From Saposhnikovia divaricata (lineage: Eukaryota > Streptophyta > Magnoliopsida > Apiales > Apiaceae): 64,000 nucleotides of DNA. Below the pieces are notes generated by a model. The model searched no databases and was not told the origin of the DNA. It saw nothing but the letters and a program-made list of their open reading frames with translations. Positions 12,033 to 23,589 of this stretch are shown here, piece after piece; within the stretch, counting starts at the first letter, position 1; the number at the start of each line of letters is the position of its first letter. The position numbers and the translations under genes were made by a program. Location of the stretch: contig CM071597.1 in the NCBI GenBank assembly GCA_036435485.1, positions 146,689,647-146,753,646 of the forward strand, written 5' to 3'.

Positions 12033-12800
12033 TCAGGGACCAGAGAATAGATCATCTCCATTGTAGCCAACAACAAGGTTTGTACTAATAGTTTCAAAAG
12101 CTTTCTGTATCTCTTGCATCTTCTCAGAACGAAGAGTCTGCAGATCTTGCAATATAGTTTTAGTCTCATCAATACGAATCTGCAAATCATGTAATTTACT
12201 TTTAGCATCATCAATGTGACGACAGTCAGTTGCATGACGCCCAGTAAATGGGGGCTGTGAATTATGGAGCTGTTCTATATTGTTCAGACGGCTGACAAGC
12301 CAATTTACATTAAACCCAAGTTTCTGCAAGCTGACAAATACATTCCTGCACTCAGAAATCATCTCAGTATCAACCTCAGTCATAGAAATTTTGGTGAAGT
12401 CATTTACTGAGTTGCCTAACATATTTAGCTTCCTTGTACACAATTTATTGTTTTTGGTGGTGAAGTGCTCAAAGGTTTCTGGGTAATTGCTCATAATGAG
12501 ATCGAGTAGATATACAAACTCACAGTTAACCTCATGGCCCCGCCACAAACCAAAATCACTATTTTTCCTGGAATTGCTCGCGCAATCATTGCCTGTCCTT
12601 GCAACTAGAGCATCAGTTTGTCTACCATTGTCAACATCAAATATAGAATTCTGCACCACTTGCTCTTTTTGCACCCCCATCTCCACAGTGCCAACGCTCA
12701 TGGTTTTATGCATATTTTTAGAATCAACCAACACCTTGGTTGGAGCTGCCAAGAGCTTTTGTGGCACCAGATTTTGAGCTGCCACAGAAGGCAGAAGCTA
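12033..12800 (-). CDS. Coiled-coil protein resembling the C-terminal region of plant MATH/coiled-coil proteins (partial)
   Basis: An open frame of about 250 codons ends with TGA at 12033-12035. Its middle, YPETFEHFTTKNNKL... followed by LQKLGFNVNWLVSRLNNIEQ, resembles from memory the helical segment after the MATH domain in plant MATH/coiled-coil proteins (pattern HP-x-F-x-KN-x-L ... L-x-x-GF-x-L-x-WL-xx-KL). A predicted coiled coil follows (DDAKSKLHDLQIRIDETKTI). No MATH domain is present. No ATG lies near the left edge of the protein: the frame is closed upstream by TAG at about 12796-12798, so it probably begins at a splice acceptor, with earlier exons missing or not recognised. It could be the last exon of a gene or a captured fragment. 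Sequence just past the stop is also shared with the broken copy at 14490-14880. Confidence 0.55.
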
Positions 12801-13520
12801 TGGCTGTATGATGAATTAAGCTGTTCTGCAAACAAATCAGAAACCTTGGCGATATATATCTCACTGAGACTAAAAACATGTATATCAATTTAATAGAAAA
12901 AAACAGATGTATCTTCTCATTATATATTTAGGTAAAGAAAATAAAAAATGGACGTACAATTTGTTCGGGACACACTATAACCACTGTGCATAAGATATAT
13001 AAGTGCAGCACTTAAAAGAAAGTATCAGCTCGACAAAATATGACAAGTTTAACATGTTTTTAATAAAATTATACAAAAATAACCACTTTGAAAAAGTAGG
13101 CTAATTCTAACCGTTTGTATCTGCCACTGAAGAATGCGTATTCAACGTTATTGGGCGGCATGCTATTTTTCATAACTTTTTTTTTATGTAATTTTTAATT
13201 CAAAACATGGTGTGATTGTGTCGGAAACCCCACCCAAATCTTGTCCCACACTCTCACCTGTACATGTTGAGATATAAGAATATGTGTGATTTGTGATACG
13301 CAATCATCAATTGCATATTTCGTTTTGTTTTGTTTTTACTAATATTCTATTGCAATTTGTGTATCCACTTAATACTTCAATGACTTTTGCGTATTTCGTA
13401 AAAAATAAAATAAAAAATTATGAATACTCTACCATGAATTGCGTAATCAATGTTACCCCGTTGGAAGTTGCGAATCCCGCCGGTTAAAATTGGCCAACAA
13501 TTTTATTTTGTTCATAAAAC
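12801..13520. other. Intergenic stretch, nothing recognised
   Basis: AT-rich, without a supported gene, RNA gene or clear transposon ends. Confidence 0.4.
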
Positions 13521-13529
13521 AGGTTAAAC

Positions 13530-14470
13530 TTGACACATCCCGGCTCGGCTCGGCTCGAACTCGTTATCGAGCTCGAATTCGAACAGGTTTTTTGGCTCGA
13601 TAAAAAACTCGAGTCGAGTCGAGTTTTTTTGAACTCGACTCGATAAACTGGAACTCGGACTCGGCTTGGCTCGAACTCGAACTAAATTACTTTTTTTCTT
13701 TATTTTTTAAAAATTATTAATGCGTTTATTAGTTTATGCATGTGTCATCACTCAACCGTGTGATTTTTTTTAACTTTAACTTGCTATATTTTAATATATT
13801 ACGTGCATTATTCTTATCGATCAATTTTTTCATCAATCCTTAGTCGATGATAAATCGATCAATCGTTTAAATTCACCATATGACTTTTACATCCGTATAT
13901 TTTGTAAAATTATAACCTATAACAATAAAATGGTAACATTATAGTATATATTATTGTTAATGAATTAAAAATATAATTTATGAAACTATAAATGGCTCTC
14001 AATGCAGCGATGCATATTTTAGAAAAATAGAAATCATACTTGTTTAATATAAAAAAAATTCACATTTTATTATTGTTGTTATCATCATGTACTACTTACA
14101 ATGCATAATTTGTAACAAAAATAATACGCATCTATAAAATTTTTATGAACAAAGGAGATTAAAATATTATTCAATTGATTGGAAAAATTGATAATTGAAA
14201 TCATGAAGTGTATCATTCCAAAAGTTCAAGGAAAAATATTTTTAAGTCAAATTGAATAGAAAATAATACAATCGGATCGTTTCTTATGGAACTGAAGTCA
14301 AAACTCGAAAACTCATTACAAACCAAATAAGCTCGAAAACTCGATAAGTATCCGATAAACTCAAAAACTCGTTAAAAATCCGATAAGCTTGAAAACTTGA
14401 AAATTCATTATAAAACTCGATAAGCTCAAAAACTCGTTTAAAAACTCAATTAGCTCGAAAACTCAGTAGT
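13530..14470. repeat. Repeat with CTCGA-rich ends
   Basis: The left part (13540-13680) is packed with GGCTCGGCTCGAACTCG-type motifs. The right part (14290-14465) repeats AAACTCGATAAGCTCGAAAACTCG many times. The AT-rich middle is non-coding. Such dense degenerate subrepeats at both ends suggest a non-autonomous DNA transposon, but I could not fix its inverted repeats or target duplication. It separates the coiled-coil gene from its inverted copy. Confidence 0.5.
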
Positions 14471-14489
14471 ATAAGCTGAATATGTTATG

Positions 14490-14880
14490 CACCTCAGTAA
14501 CCGACTTTACCAAAATCTCCATGACTAAGGTTGATACCAAGTAATTGCCTAGTATAGGGCCATATTTGCTGCCTTGCAGAAATTGGGATTCAATGTAGGT
14601 TGGCTTGTAAGCCGACTAAACTTCATAGAATAACTCTGATTTTCACAACCCCTATATCTTGAGGTCTATGCGATTGACTGCTAGATTAATGATACCGAAA
14701 CTAAACTGCAAGATCTACATACTCTTCGCACAAAGAAGATGCAAGAGATTCATAATGCTTTTGGAACTATGTGTACAAACCTTGTTGTTGGCTGCATTGG
14801 AAATGATCTGTTGTCAAGTTCCTGATTTTTATGGTTTTGGTTTATTTTTAGAGTTATTTGGATGTTGTAGTCGTAGTATC
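14490..14880 (+). pseudogene. Broken inverted copy of the coiled-coil gene at 12033-12800
   Basis: On the plus strand this matches the 3' half of the minus-strand gene: the ACCAAAATCTCCATGACT, GGATTCAATGTAGGTTGGCT and AAGAAGATGCAAGAGATTCA stretches and ACAAACCTTGTTGTTGGCT are near-identical to its coding sequence. Frames shift several times and stops occur throughout, so it cannot be translated. Similarity continues past the original stop codon into downstream DNA, so a genomic segment, not a processed mRNA, was copied. Confidence 0.8.
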
Positions 14881-15223
14881 TTATCAATTGTCTACTACTC
14901 GAGTCTTGAGTACTTTTGAGGTATGAAGTGTTCTTGGCATTTGGGATTTGTACTAACTATCATGAAAGTGTTTGTATGTCTTGTGTGGTAGTGTTTGTAT
15001 GGCATAGTGTCATTGCTTGGTGGATTCAAGGCTTTGCAGTTTAGTGGACCTTCCTATTTGTCTGTTCTAGTGAAATTTCCTTGCAGGGAAGCTACTCGAG
15101 GTGATAGAGTTTTGTGTTTCTAGGAAAATCTTGGTCATAAAACAAATTATACTATAAAAATCAGATGCTAGAGTACTTGTACACATGATTATTCGGACAA
15201 CTAAAATTTTTAAGTCAAGTTAC
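14881..15223. other. Flank of the Copia insertion, nothing recognised
   Basis: No coding signal. It ends with GTTAC (15219-15223), the candidate target duplication of the Copia element; the other side is lost. Confidence 0.4.
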
Positions 15224-15519
15224 TGTTAGAATAAAATAGAAACAGAACAAACTTGATTGATTTGCTGATATGGAAAAACATGTTGATTGATTCAAAGGAT
15301 TACATGAATATAAATACACGAACACAAGATATAAACAGCAAGTCTGTAAATCAGGATAACTTCCTAGTTTTTCTCCTGACAGCTTATTCATTTCCTAAAC
15401 ACACGCAGCTACCTAACAATGGCGAGATCATCTCCTACAACGGTCACAAATGACGTTGATTTATTCTGAAATAAGCAAAGCAAATAAATCGTTATTCTTA
15501 GATTAATAATAATCCAACA
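15224..15519 (-). repeat. 3' LTR of the Copia element
   Basis: This 296-bp LTR reads TGTTGGATTATTATTAATC... from 15519 and ends ...TCTAACA at 15224. Immediately to its right the plus strand has TACTCCCCCTTAA (15520-15532), the complement of a polypurine tract. Confidence 0.85.
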
Positions 15520-15607
15520 TACTCCCCCTTAATCTAAACACTCTCCAGATTTTTAACTCCCAGTAAGCTTCTCATCTTCTCGAACATGGTTGCTGCCAAA
15601 GCCTTGG

Positions 15608-18600
15608 TTAATATATTAGCCATTTTTCATTTGTACGAACATGCTTTATCACAATCAACCCTTTTTCAACACAATCTCGAATAAAGTGGTAACGCGGATC
15701 AATGTGCTTGCTCCTACCATGAAAGACTGGATTACGAGCTAGGTCTACAACAGATCTGTTATCGATATACAAAGTAACTGGACCTGTTTTACTATTCATG
15801 ACATGACTAAGGACTCTTTGCAACCAAATTGCCTGACAAGCAGCAGCTGTAGCGGCCATAAACTCTGCCTCGCATGAAGAAAGTGCAACGCATCGTTGCT
15901 CTAAGAGACCCATGTAATCAAGTTTTCATCGAGGTAAACTGCCATACCACTAGTGCTCTTACGATCGTTTAGGCTACCAGCTAAATCACTATCAGAAAAA
16001 CCCGATAGAGTGTAGTTCCAACGTCCCCTTGTATAAATTAGACCATGCTGTATCGTTCCCTTAATGTACCGACATATTCTCTTTACTGCATTCATATGAA
16101 CCTCTGTAGGCCTTTCCATATATCTACTCACTATTCCTATGCGTAAGCAATTTCAGGCCTTGTGTGCACTAAATATCTCAATATACCCACAATACTCTTG
16201 AAGTGTGTAGGATTTACAGGCTCACCTGTTTCGTCTGCATGAAGTTGTAATTTATGATCCATGGGAAATTTGACTGCATTGCATTCTTCCATTCCAGCCT
16301 TTTCTAGCACCTTCTTTGCATAATTTGATTGCCTAAGCTCGATAAAACCACTGCTTTGAGTGACTTCCAATCCCAAATAATATGACAATCTGTCGAGGTC
16401 AGACATATCAAATTCACGACTCATCTCCCCCCTGAATTTGATTATGTTAGATAAGTTGGTACCTGTGATTAACAGATCATCAACATAGACACCAACGATT
16501 AAAGAGTGACCCCCCTCCCTCTTGGTATAAACAACGTGCTCAAACGGGCATTTAATAAAACCCATGTTTAACAAACACTGATTCAAGAGTGAATACCACG
16601 CTCTGGGAGCTTGACGAAGGCCATACAGAGCTTTAAGTAATTTGTAGACTTTGTGTTCCATTCCTTTCTTAAAAAAACCTTTAGGCTGGGATACGTAGAC
16701 TTCCTCTAGAATGACACCATTTAAGAAGGCTGATTTGATGTCTAGGTGATGCACCTCCCAGTTGTGCTTCGCTGCCAATGCCAAAAGCAACCGAACTGTT
16801 TCAAGTCGTGTTATAGGGGCAAAAACTTCCTCATAGTCAACACCATAGCGTTGCACATAGCCTTTAGCCACAAGGCGTGCTTTATGCCTTGTTGCCTCTC
16901 CATGTTGATCCTTCTTTAGCTTAAAAACCCATACCTTATGCGCATTTGGTAAATCTATCAATTTCCAGGTATTGTTTTTTTCGATCCACTCGATCTCATT
17001 AACCCTTGCTTGCTACCAGACATCATCTGTTATGGCTTACTCAAAACAGACAGGCTCATCAATGCCCATCAACAATAACTCTTCCTCTAACTCGATCGTT
17101 GTTGTATCAGCATAAATATCGTCTAGTGTTCTGTATCTGCAAGGCTACTCACTGCTAGAGCTGGAGACACTTGAACCAACCGTATCTTTGGTAAGAGGCT
17201 GTGAACTTGTATCAGTTGACAGTGAAGCTTCAGGTGTTGAAGGTGATGAAGGTGACTATGGTGGATTTGATTCAGCTGAAATAGATTCATCTCCCCAACT
17301 TGTTGATTCAGTAACCGCAGCTTGTGTGTGTAATCTTCCATTATAAACTATCCTCCTCGTTATGTCCTAGAATCTGTTGTGCTTTCCCAATTCCAGCCCT
17401 TTTTCTCAACAAAGACAACGTCTCCACTGATGAGTATAATGTTTGTGATTGGGTCAAACAGACGGAAAGCTTTTGTTCCTGGTTCTTGCCAAAATGAACC
17501 ACCATTTGACTCCTATCATCGAGTTTCTTAGTATGAACTGCAGGTGTCTTCATGTATGCTATACAACCAAAAACCTTGAAACATTCTACACTTGGCCTTT
17601 TACGAAACCAAGCTTCGTGTGGAGTGATAGTTGACATTGCTCGAGTTGGCAATTTGTTGAGAATAAAATCAGCATGCCTGACTGCTTCCCCCCAGCACTG
17701 CAAAGGAACCTTTCTCTCTTTTAGTAGACTCCTGGCCATTGCGACTACTGTGCGGTTGCGAAGTTCTACGACACCATTTTGTTGTGGTGTGTAGGGTGCC
17801 GTATAATGTCGTAGTATGCCATGTGCTTCACAAAAAGTAGTGAAATATTTTGAGCAAAACTCACCACCACGGTCTGTTCGCAGAACTCGCATGCCCTGTT
17901 TTTTACCATTCTCAACAAGCAATTTAAATTTCTTAAAATAATGCAAAGCTTCATCCTTAGTCTTGAGCATATATACCCACATCATGCGACTGAAATCATC
18001 AACTAAGAGCATAAAGTATCGGTTTCCAGCTGGGGTTGATGGAGAAATAGGGCCACATAGATCTAAGTGAATTAATTCTAAAGCAGTTGTTGCAATAAAA
18101 TTAGATTGATCGGGGAACGGCTTACGTGTTTGCTTAGACATGAGTCAACCATCACAAATTTCCTTTGGTTGGTCAATGAGGTAATCCATGTGCCATATCA
18201 TTCTTTGACATCAGTTGAATCGCCATGAAATTCACGTGCCCAAGTCTTTGATGCCATAGCCAAGCTTCTTCTTCACTTTTTGTCAACAGGAAGTGTTGAT
18301 GTGTTTCTTCGATGTTAATTTTATAGAGTTGATTTACTGATCTCTTGACTTGCATGAGTAGTCTCCCACGACTGTCATAGACCCACAAGTTTTCACCATT
18401 CATGACAACTCGATTTCCCTCCTCTGAAAGTTGTCCCAAGCTTATGATGTTACTCTTAAGTGTAGGTATGTAATACACACCATGTAAAACTCTAGTTTCT
18501 ACATTCTTGCAAACGACCCTGATTGACCCCTTTCCTTCGATCTTCTCTAGTGAGCCATTACCAAATTTTACTTCACCCTTCACTGCTTTACCCAATTTTT

Positions 18601-19054
18601 TGAATTTTTCTCGATGGCCAGTCATATTGTTACTGGCTCCATTGTCTAGATACCAAGTATTTTCTTGAGTTTCTCTGATGTTGTTTGATGCCTTGTCCTC
18701 AGTGAATGAAATCACATCTTCTGCACCATTCTCACACAAAGCCATTAATAATGCAGGTTCCTCATCATTTAGTTGTGCTAGATTTACTTCACCCCTTTGT
18801 TGCCTTGATCTCCTTGGTTTGCGACACTCTTTAGCAAAGTGACCGTAACCATTGCAATTGAAGCACTTTAGCTGGCTCCTGTCACGTACAATTCGATTGT
18901 CCCTCGTACGGTAATCATTCCCACCAGGTTGAGCCGTTTTCGCTGATTTTTTTAGCCATTCCTCTCGAGTAAGGACGAGTATTTCATCGTCATTCTCTCT
19001 GTTAAGGCATTCATCTACTGTTAGCAACAACTGTTGTCCCTCATTGTTTTCCAC
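15608..19054 (-). pseudogene. Copia Gag-Pol polyprotein, broken into six open pieces
   Basis: Pieces in reading order. 19054-18173: zinc knuckle CFNCNGYGHFAKEC, protease site WYLDNGASNNMTG (Asn where most Copia proteases have Ser/Thr), and the pre-integrase motif WHQRLGHVN. 18141-17341: integrase core with DDFSRMMWVY, TDRGGEFCS and TPQQNGVVE, holding the DDE residues. 17341-17123: integrase tail in another frame. 16961-16137: RT with HLDIKSAFLNG and YVDDLLITG. 16131-15901 and 15913-15608: RNase H region with ALSSCEAEFMA. At least four frame breaks or stops separate these. The N-terminal Gag is missing. Confidence 0.88.
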
Positions 19055-19055
19055 T

Positions 19056-19727
19056 TGTATAACGACCTAGAATTTTTCGCAATTTTTATAGGTATTTATT
19101 TAATCGTTAAATGAAAAATTATGTGATTTATATGATGGGTATATTTTTGTGAAGTCAAGTTATGTGTGAAATCATGAATATGTGATTATTTGATGATTGG
19201 TATGTGTCGTACATGTTCGTGGAATTTTATTAATATTTTTAGAGCATTAAAACTATTTTTAAAGTGCATTTTTAATCTTTCGAAAATCATATAAAATCAT
19301 TGGAGTCGTTTTAAATCATGAAATCTTTTGCATAATCATTTTTGTGATATGAATTAGTTTTTAAAATTTGTGTGAATAGTTAATTGTGTGTTTTTGTATT
19401 TTAAAATGATTTAAAAAGCTTTATTTCTTTTAAAGATCCTTTATTTCGAAAATTCATATAAAATTCATTTTTGTGCCCAAAATTATTTTAAAAATATGGG
19501 GAGGTCTGTAATTTCATAAAATTTATTTTAAAAAAATTTTAGTTATATTTTCTCCCCATCTTTCTATTTAATGTTGATTTTAAATAATTAAAAACATCTT
19601 TTTAAAATAAAAGAGAAATTAGATTTTTCAGTTTTGCTAAATGACAGAAATGCCCCTGGAGGCATTATACCTCCACCGCCAGTCCATTTCTTCTCCTTGC
19701 TCTTTGCTATCTCTCTTTCTCCTTGCT

Positions 19728-19778
<51 letters not shown>

Positions 19779-22692
19779 AAGTAACATCTCTCCTCTCTTC
19801 CTCATCGGTTTTTGACCGAAATCATGATTTGAGACCAGATTTTTGCTCAGTTTTCAGTTCTTTACCTCCCTATGTACTTGCATGTTGGTTCTGTGATGAA
19901 ATTCTTGAAACCCATTTCGGGTTTTTGCTTTAATCCGACTTGTTACTACGATATGTTCATATTAATGATGCATGATGATTACTAGCTGTTTTGTGCTTGT
20001 TTCATGTTGGTATTGGGTTGGACAGTGTTCGTATGTATATGTATGTATATACCGCGTGTATATGCTTGATTTTTGTGAAGAATTTTTCTGAAACTTTGCT
20101 TCAGATGATGATTAATTCGTTTATAAATTACTAGTGGTAGAAATTTTGTGTTGGAAGCTCTAATTTGAGTGCCACCAAGATTTTTGGCCATCGGCAATGA
20201 TCTATATTGAGCCAATGAATCGACAATGACGAACATGAGTCAAAAATTTGATTTTATTTATATATGATGTTTTTATTTTTGTAATTAGAAGTTACAAGAG
20301 TTGCATGTGAATTTTTGGATTGATACATGAATTGATGTTTTAATAGTTTTAATTCAATATATATATGGCTTGTTAAATTCTTGTAATTAATTCGATGTTA
20401 GTGTACAAATAATTTAGTGTGGTAATTCGAATTTCTTTGCTTAAGATATGAATTACATGATTATATGATTTATTTAAATTATTTAGTAATTTTATTCGAT
20501 AATATAGTAATATGAGTTCGTAAAGATTATCTGTCAAGTATAATTAGTTTTTATGACTTCGAATTGTGATAGGTGATATAATTATGGTTTGTATACGAAT
20601 TAGAAATCCATTGGGAGTGTAGGTGGATTAGTAATCCATCGTATAACTTTGGTTGTGATTTTGAGTCGGATATGTTCCGACGGGCTAGTCCTATTTACAA
20701 AGGAGACTCTGCCTGATTTTCGTTAGAATTATAAGTCGTAAAGTCTATAGTATGAGTTTATAAGTCGATTTCAAGTTAAAGTGGTATTATGTGTTAAAGT
20801 GTCTAAGTGACTTATATGATTTCATGTTATAGATGCTATGTGGTTATGTGCTTACCTGATCATAATGAACTAGTTGATAAGTATGTCAAGTATATGTATA
20901 TGATAAGTGATAACGCGTTATAGGAATCGTCTCAGTAGATTAGGTTGAGACGTATTAGAAGTATAGTATTCTAAAGTAGTACTTATGGTTTATGTAGATA
21001 CAAAGGACGTAGGACCTAGCGATAAAGGGAAAGTAAAAGTTGAGTATCAGTGATTGAGCTTTTAGCTTTTGCATTCTACCGAAGGCAAGTAACTCTGTCT
21101 TTTCTCTTAAATTTATATTCTTGAACTGTCATATCCTGTTGATTCAAGCATGCCTATCTTACATTATATTGATCATAAATGTTGTTGAACCTACCTTTGA
21201 ATGTACCCAAAATTCTGCTAACAACTTAAAACCCCTATAACAGCATAATTCTTTCTAATTGCTTCTTGACCATATATGTCCAACAGTTTGCTATAATTAA
21301 ACTATATTGACTGACGGATAAACTAGTGTTCTAATTAACCCATGTCCATAGCCAGTTAAACCTATGTTGACCTTTAAAACTATAAAACTTCGTTGTGACC
21401 TAATCACTGTTTTAAGAGCTTGATTACCTTTGATATTGTTCCTTAAACTTTATAACTTGATCATTTACCTTTAATTATTTAAAATGTACATCTTTGACCT
21501 TGACTTGAATTTCACTCCTATTACCCTGATCAAAGGCTTGACTACTTTTGAGACTATATCTTCTTGATTCAGACTTGTATCTCTATTTCCTTGATATCAG
21601 AGAACTTAGTCAAACCTTTTGACTTTTATCATTGCAAATCAAAATGAGTTGTTTTCTTAAAATACTTTGAAGATACTTAGACTGGGCTGATATGTTATTA
21701 GTGAGTCGAAGGTACTTCGGGGTAATGATTTTTTAAAGGATTTAAGTATTCAAGTGTTTTCTAAATTTAAAAAGGTTTTCTAAATTTTAAATGTTTTCAG
21801 AATATGATTTATAAAATGTTAGGAACTCCGATAAAAATGGTAGTGCCAGTTCCGCCTGTTTGTGTGTATTATTGGTATATGCCAATGTGTTGCCTCTTGG
21901 GAACCCAAGCTATCTTAATGAAAGGATTAATTTCCAGAGGGACTTTGTGTCCGTTATGGGGACTTTATGGGCTGATCACCCGTATTGTCTGTGTGAAGTA
22001 AAACCTCCAATCAGTTTTCTTAAAGTGAATGATAAATTTTAAATACTGTAAAATGAAATTGGCTTACCATTGGAAATGTCAATTACTTTACACATATTTT
22101 AGTAATCATTGTTATCCTCTTTATCAACTGAACTCTTGCTATATTCAAATGCCAGTATTACTTTTCAGTTTCCAGTATTCATATGTTGTCCCATGATTCT
22201 ACTATCATCCCTTGTGTTACCCTACTATACAGCTTTCAGTTTGAGATTTTTAGTTACTTGCTGAGCATTGGCTCATTATTATTTTTGTCTAACCCTTATG
22301 ATAGTAGCTTAAGAATCATGGTTCGTACCATTCAAATCGCGAGGAAGCGCACTTACCGTGGCCCTGAGTTGGTTCATTTTGAGATAACTCCCGAGGTAGA
22401 TGCAATAACAGCTCGGTGAGGAGATTTTAATAGTTGGTTTCTAAGTTAGTCATGAGAACTAGTTGATGTAAGAATTTGAATTCATGGTCTGTAATAATAA
22501 TTTAATTATGGCTTGTAATAATAAATAGATAGACGTTGGCTTGCTTGTTTCATACCATTACCTGTGAAAGATCTTGGATAGTAGAGTTGGGGCCAGTCAG
22601 CATGCTATATTTATGTTTATTATTTTAGGATTGTTGGTATCTAGAGTGTCAGTGACTCTCCGATCTAGGCCCCAGATTGGGAGGGCGTCACA
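19056..22692 (+). repeat. 5' LTR of Gypsy element E1
   Basis: A 3637-bp LTR from TGTATAACGACC to ...GCGTCACA, followed after three bases by an initiator-Met-type PBS. It interrupts the Copia frame (candidate 5-bp duplication CCACT at 19051-19055). Within it are a (CT)n tract running into CTCG|GTAAGTAAC, a strong donor-like site (intron start 19777), and near its 3' end a small open exon at 22318-22395 described separately. The partner LTR is not in the window. Confidence 0.8.
19731..19775. repeat. (CT)n microsatellite in the E1 LTR
   Basis: 45 bp of CT dinucleotides, ending at the donor-like CGGTAAGTAA. Confidence 0.95.
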
Positions 22693-22695
22693 GGT

Positions 22696-22707
22696 TGGTA
22701 TCAGAGC
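22696..22707 (+). promoter_or_regulatory. Primer binding site of E1 (initiator Met-tRNA type)
   Basis: TGGTATCAGAGC three bases after the LTR end, the standard PBS of plant chromoviruses and many Copia elements. It lies inside the predicted intron 22396-22959. Confidence 0.88.
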
Positions 22708-22874
22708 TACGGGTTTTGGTCACTGAAACAAGCCAGGATTTAGGATCACTAATAAAAAGGAGTAGAAACAATTAGGTTTAAGAGTGATAGGTGTTAGGGA
22801 GTGATTATAGGATTAGGTACTTCCCATTGCGTTAGATTTTATAGGACTAACCTAACATAACGTTTATATTCTGC

Positions 22875-22877
<3 letters not shown>

Positions 22878-22949
<72 letters not shown>
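22878..22949. repeat. (AT)n microsatellite in the E1 leader
   Basis: About 70 bp of AT dinucleotides directly upstream of the predicted acceptor at 22959, where a pyrimidine tract would be expected. Confidence 0.95.
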
Positions 22950-22952
<3 letters not shown>

Positions 22953-23589
22953 ACTACAGGAGATGGACTTGGACGATGACGCACCTTTACTTCCCGATTC
23001 CGATAGTTCATCCGAGGAGTCCGATCCTTCTGAGAGGATGTCTGATGCTGATGCGGAGGTTGAGTCTGACACTGAGATTATGTCCGAGACTGAGGTTGAG
23101 AGTCCCCCGGCCCGTGCCGACACCCCTGTACCCCCTGTTACTAAGTCTGTGCCTATTACTGAGTCTGTGCCTGTTACTGAGTCCGTGCCTGTTTCTGTCC
23201 CAGTACCAGTTATGACCCCATCTGTCACCGAGCATGGTGAGTCTTCCAACGGATCTTTTTTGGTTCCCAACCGAGCCTGTACCTGAGTGTACCTTCGAGG
23301 ATAAGGTTCGCAAGTGCGAGAGTTTGGCTGGTCAGAATGCAGAGCTGAAGGAGCTTATCGAGAAGATGAAAGTAGAGGCGCAACTTTGAGTAGACCTGAC
23401 TACTATTGATTGGAGGGGACGTATCCAGATGTTGGAGGATGCTGTTAGGCACCGTTTACACCGGAATCCTATCACACATGATATACTAGCCGAGGCTCAT
23501 AGACTTTCGAGTATGATTTGCTGGACGTTGTGTGAGCTTCACGAGACCTGAGTACACATATATTTAATTTTCACGAGTAGTTTTGACAA

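Larger units (their letters stand above)
15224..19055 (-). mobile_element. Ty1/Copia retrotransposon, 5'-truncated and decayed
   Basis: Read on the minus strand it carries part of Gag with a zinc knuckle, protease, integrase, RT, RNase H, a polypurine tract and the 3' LTR (15519 to 15224). The domain order (integrase before RT) is diagnostic of Copia. The 5' end is cut at 19055, exactly where the LTR of the Gypsy element E1 begins, so E1 probably inserted into this Copia; the missing part may lie beyond the window. Confidence 0.88.
22318..23551 (+). pseudogene. Pre-gag ORF of element E1, with a first exon inside the LTR (predicted)
   Basis: Predicted exon 1 is 22318-22395 (26 codons) beginning MVRTIQIARKRT, which resembles the histone H3 tail start; it ends at CCCGAG|GTAGAT, phase 0. 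Predicted exon 2 starts at 22960 after TTACTACAG, also phase 0, and begins EMDLDDD. Exon 2 encodes an Asp/Glu/Ser-rich domain (about 40 residues), a Pro/Val repeat (SVPVTESVPV), then a helical coiled-coil-like part (LAGQNAELKELIEKMK, RGRIQMLEDAVRHRLHR) to a stop at 23549-23551. A one-base indel in the T run at 23256-23261 and a TGA at 23387-23389 break this copy. Layout and position match the longer intact ORF at 60171-60917. I know no protein family for it. Splicing is inferred. Confidence 0.5.

Noticed and set aside
22839..23270. Minus-strand open frame with TGTDSV-type repeats and an Ile-Tyr run
   Set aside because: It is the complement of the pre-gag ORF of E1 plus the translated AT microsatellite.
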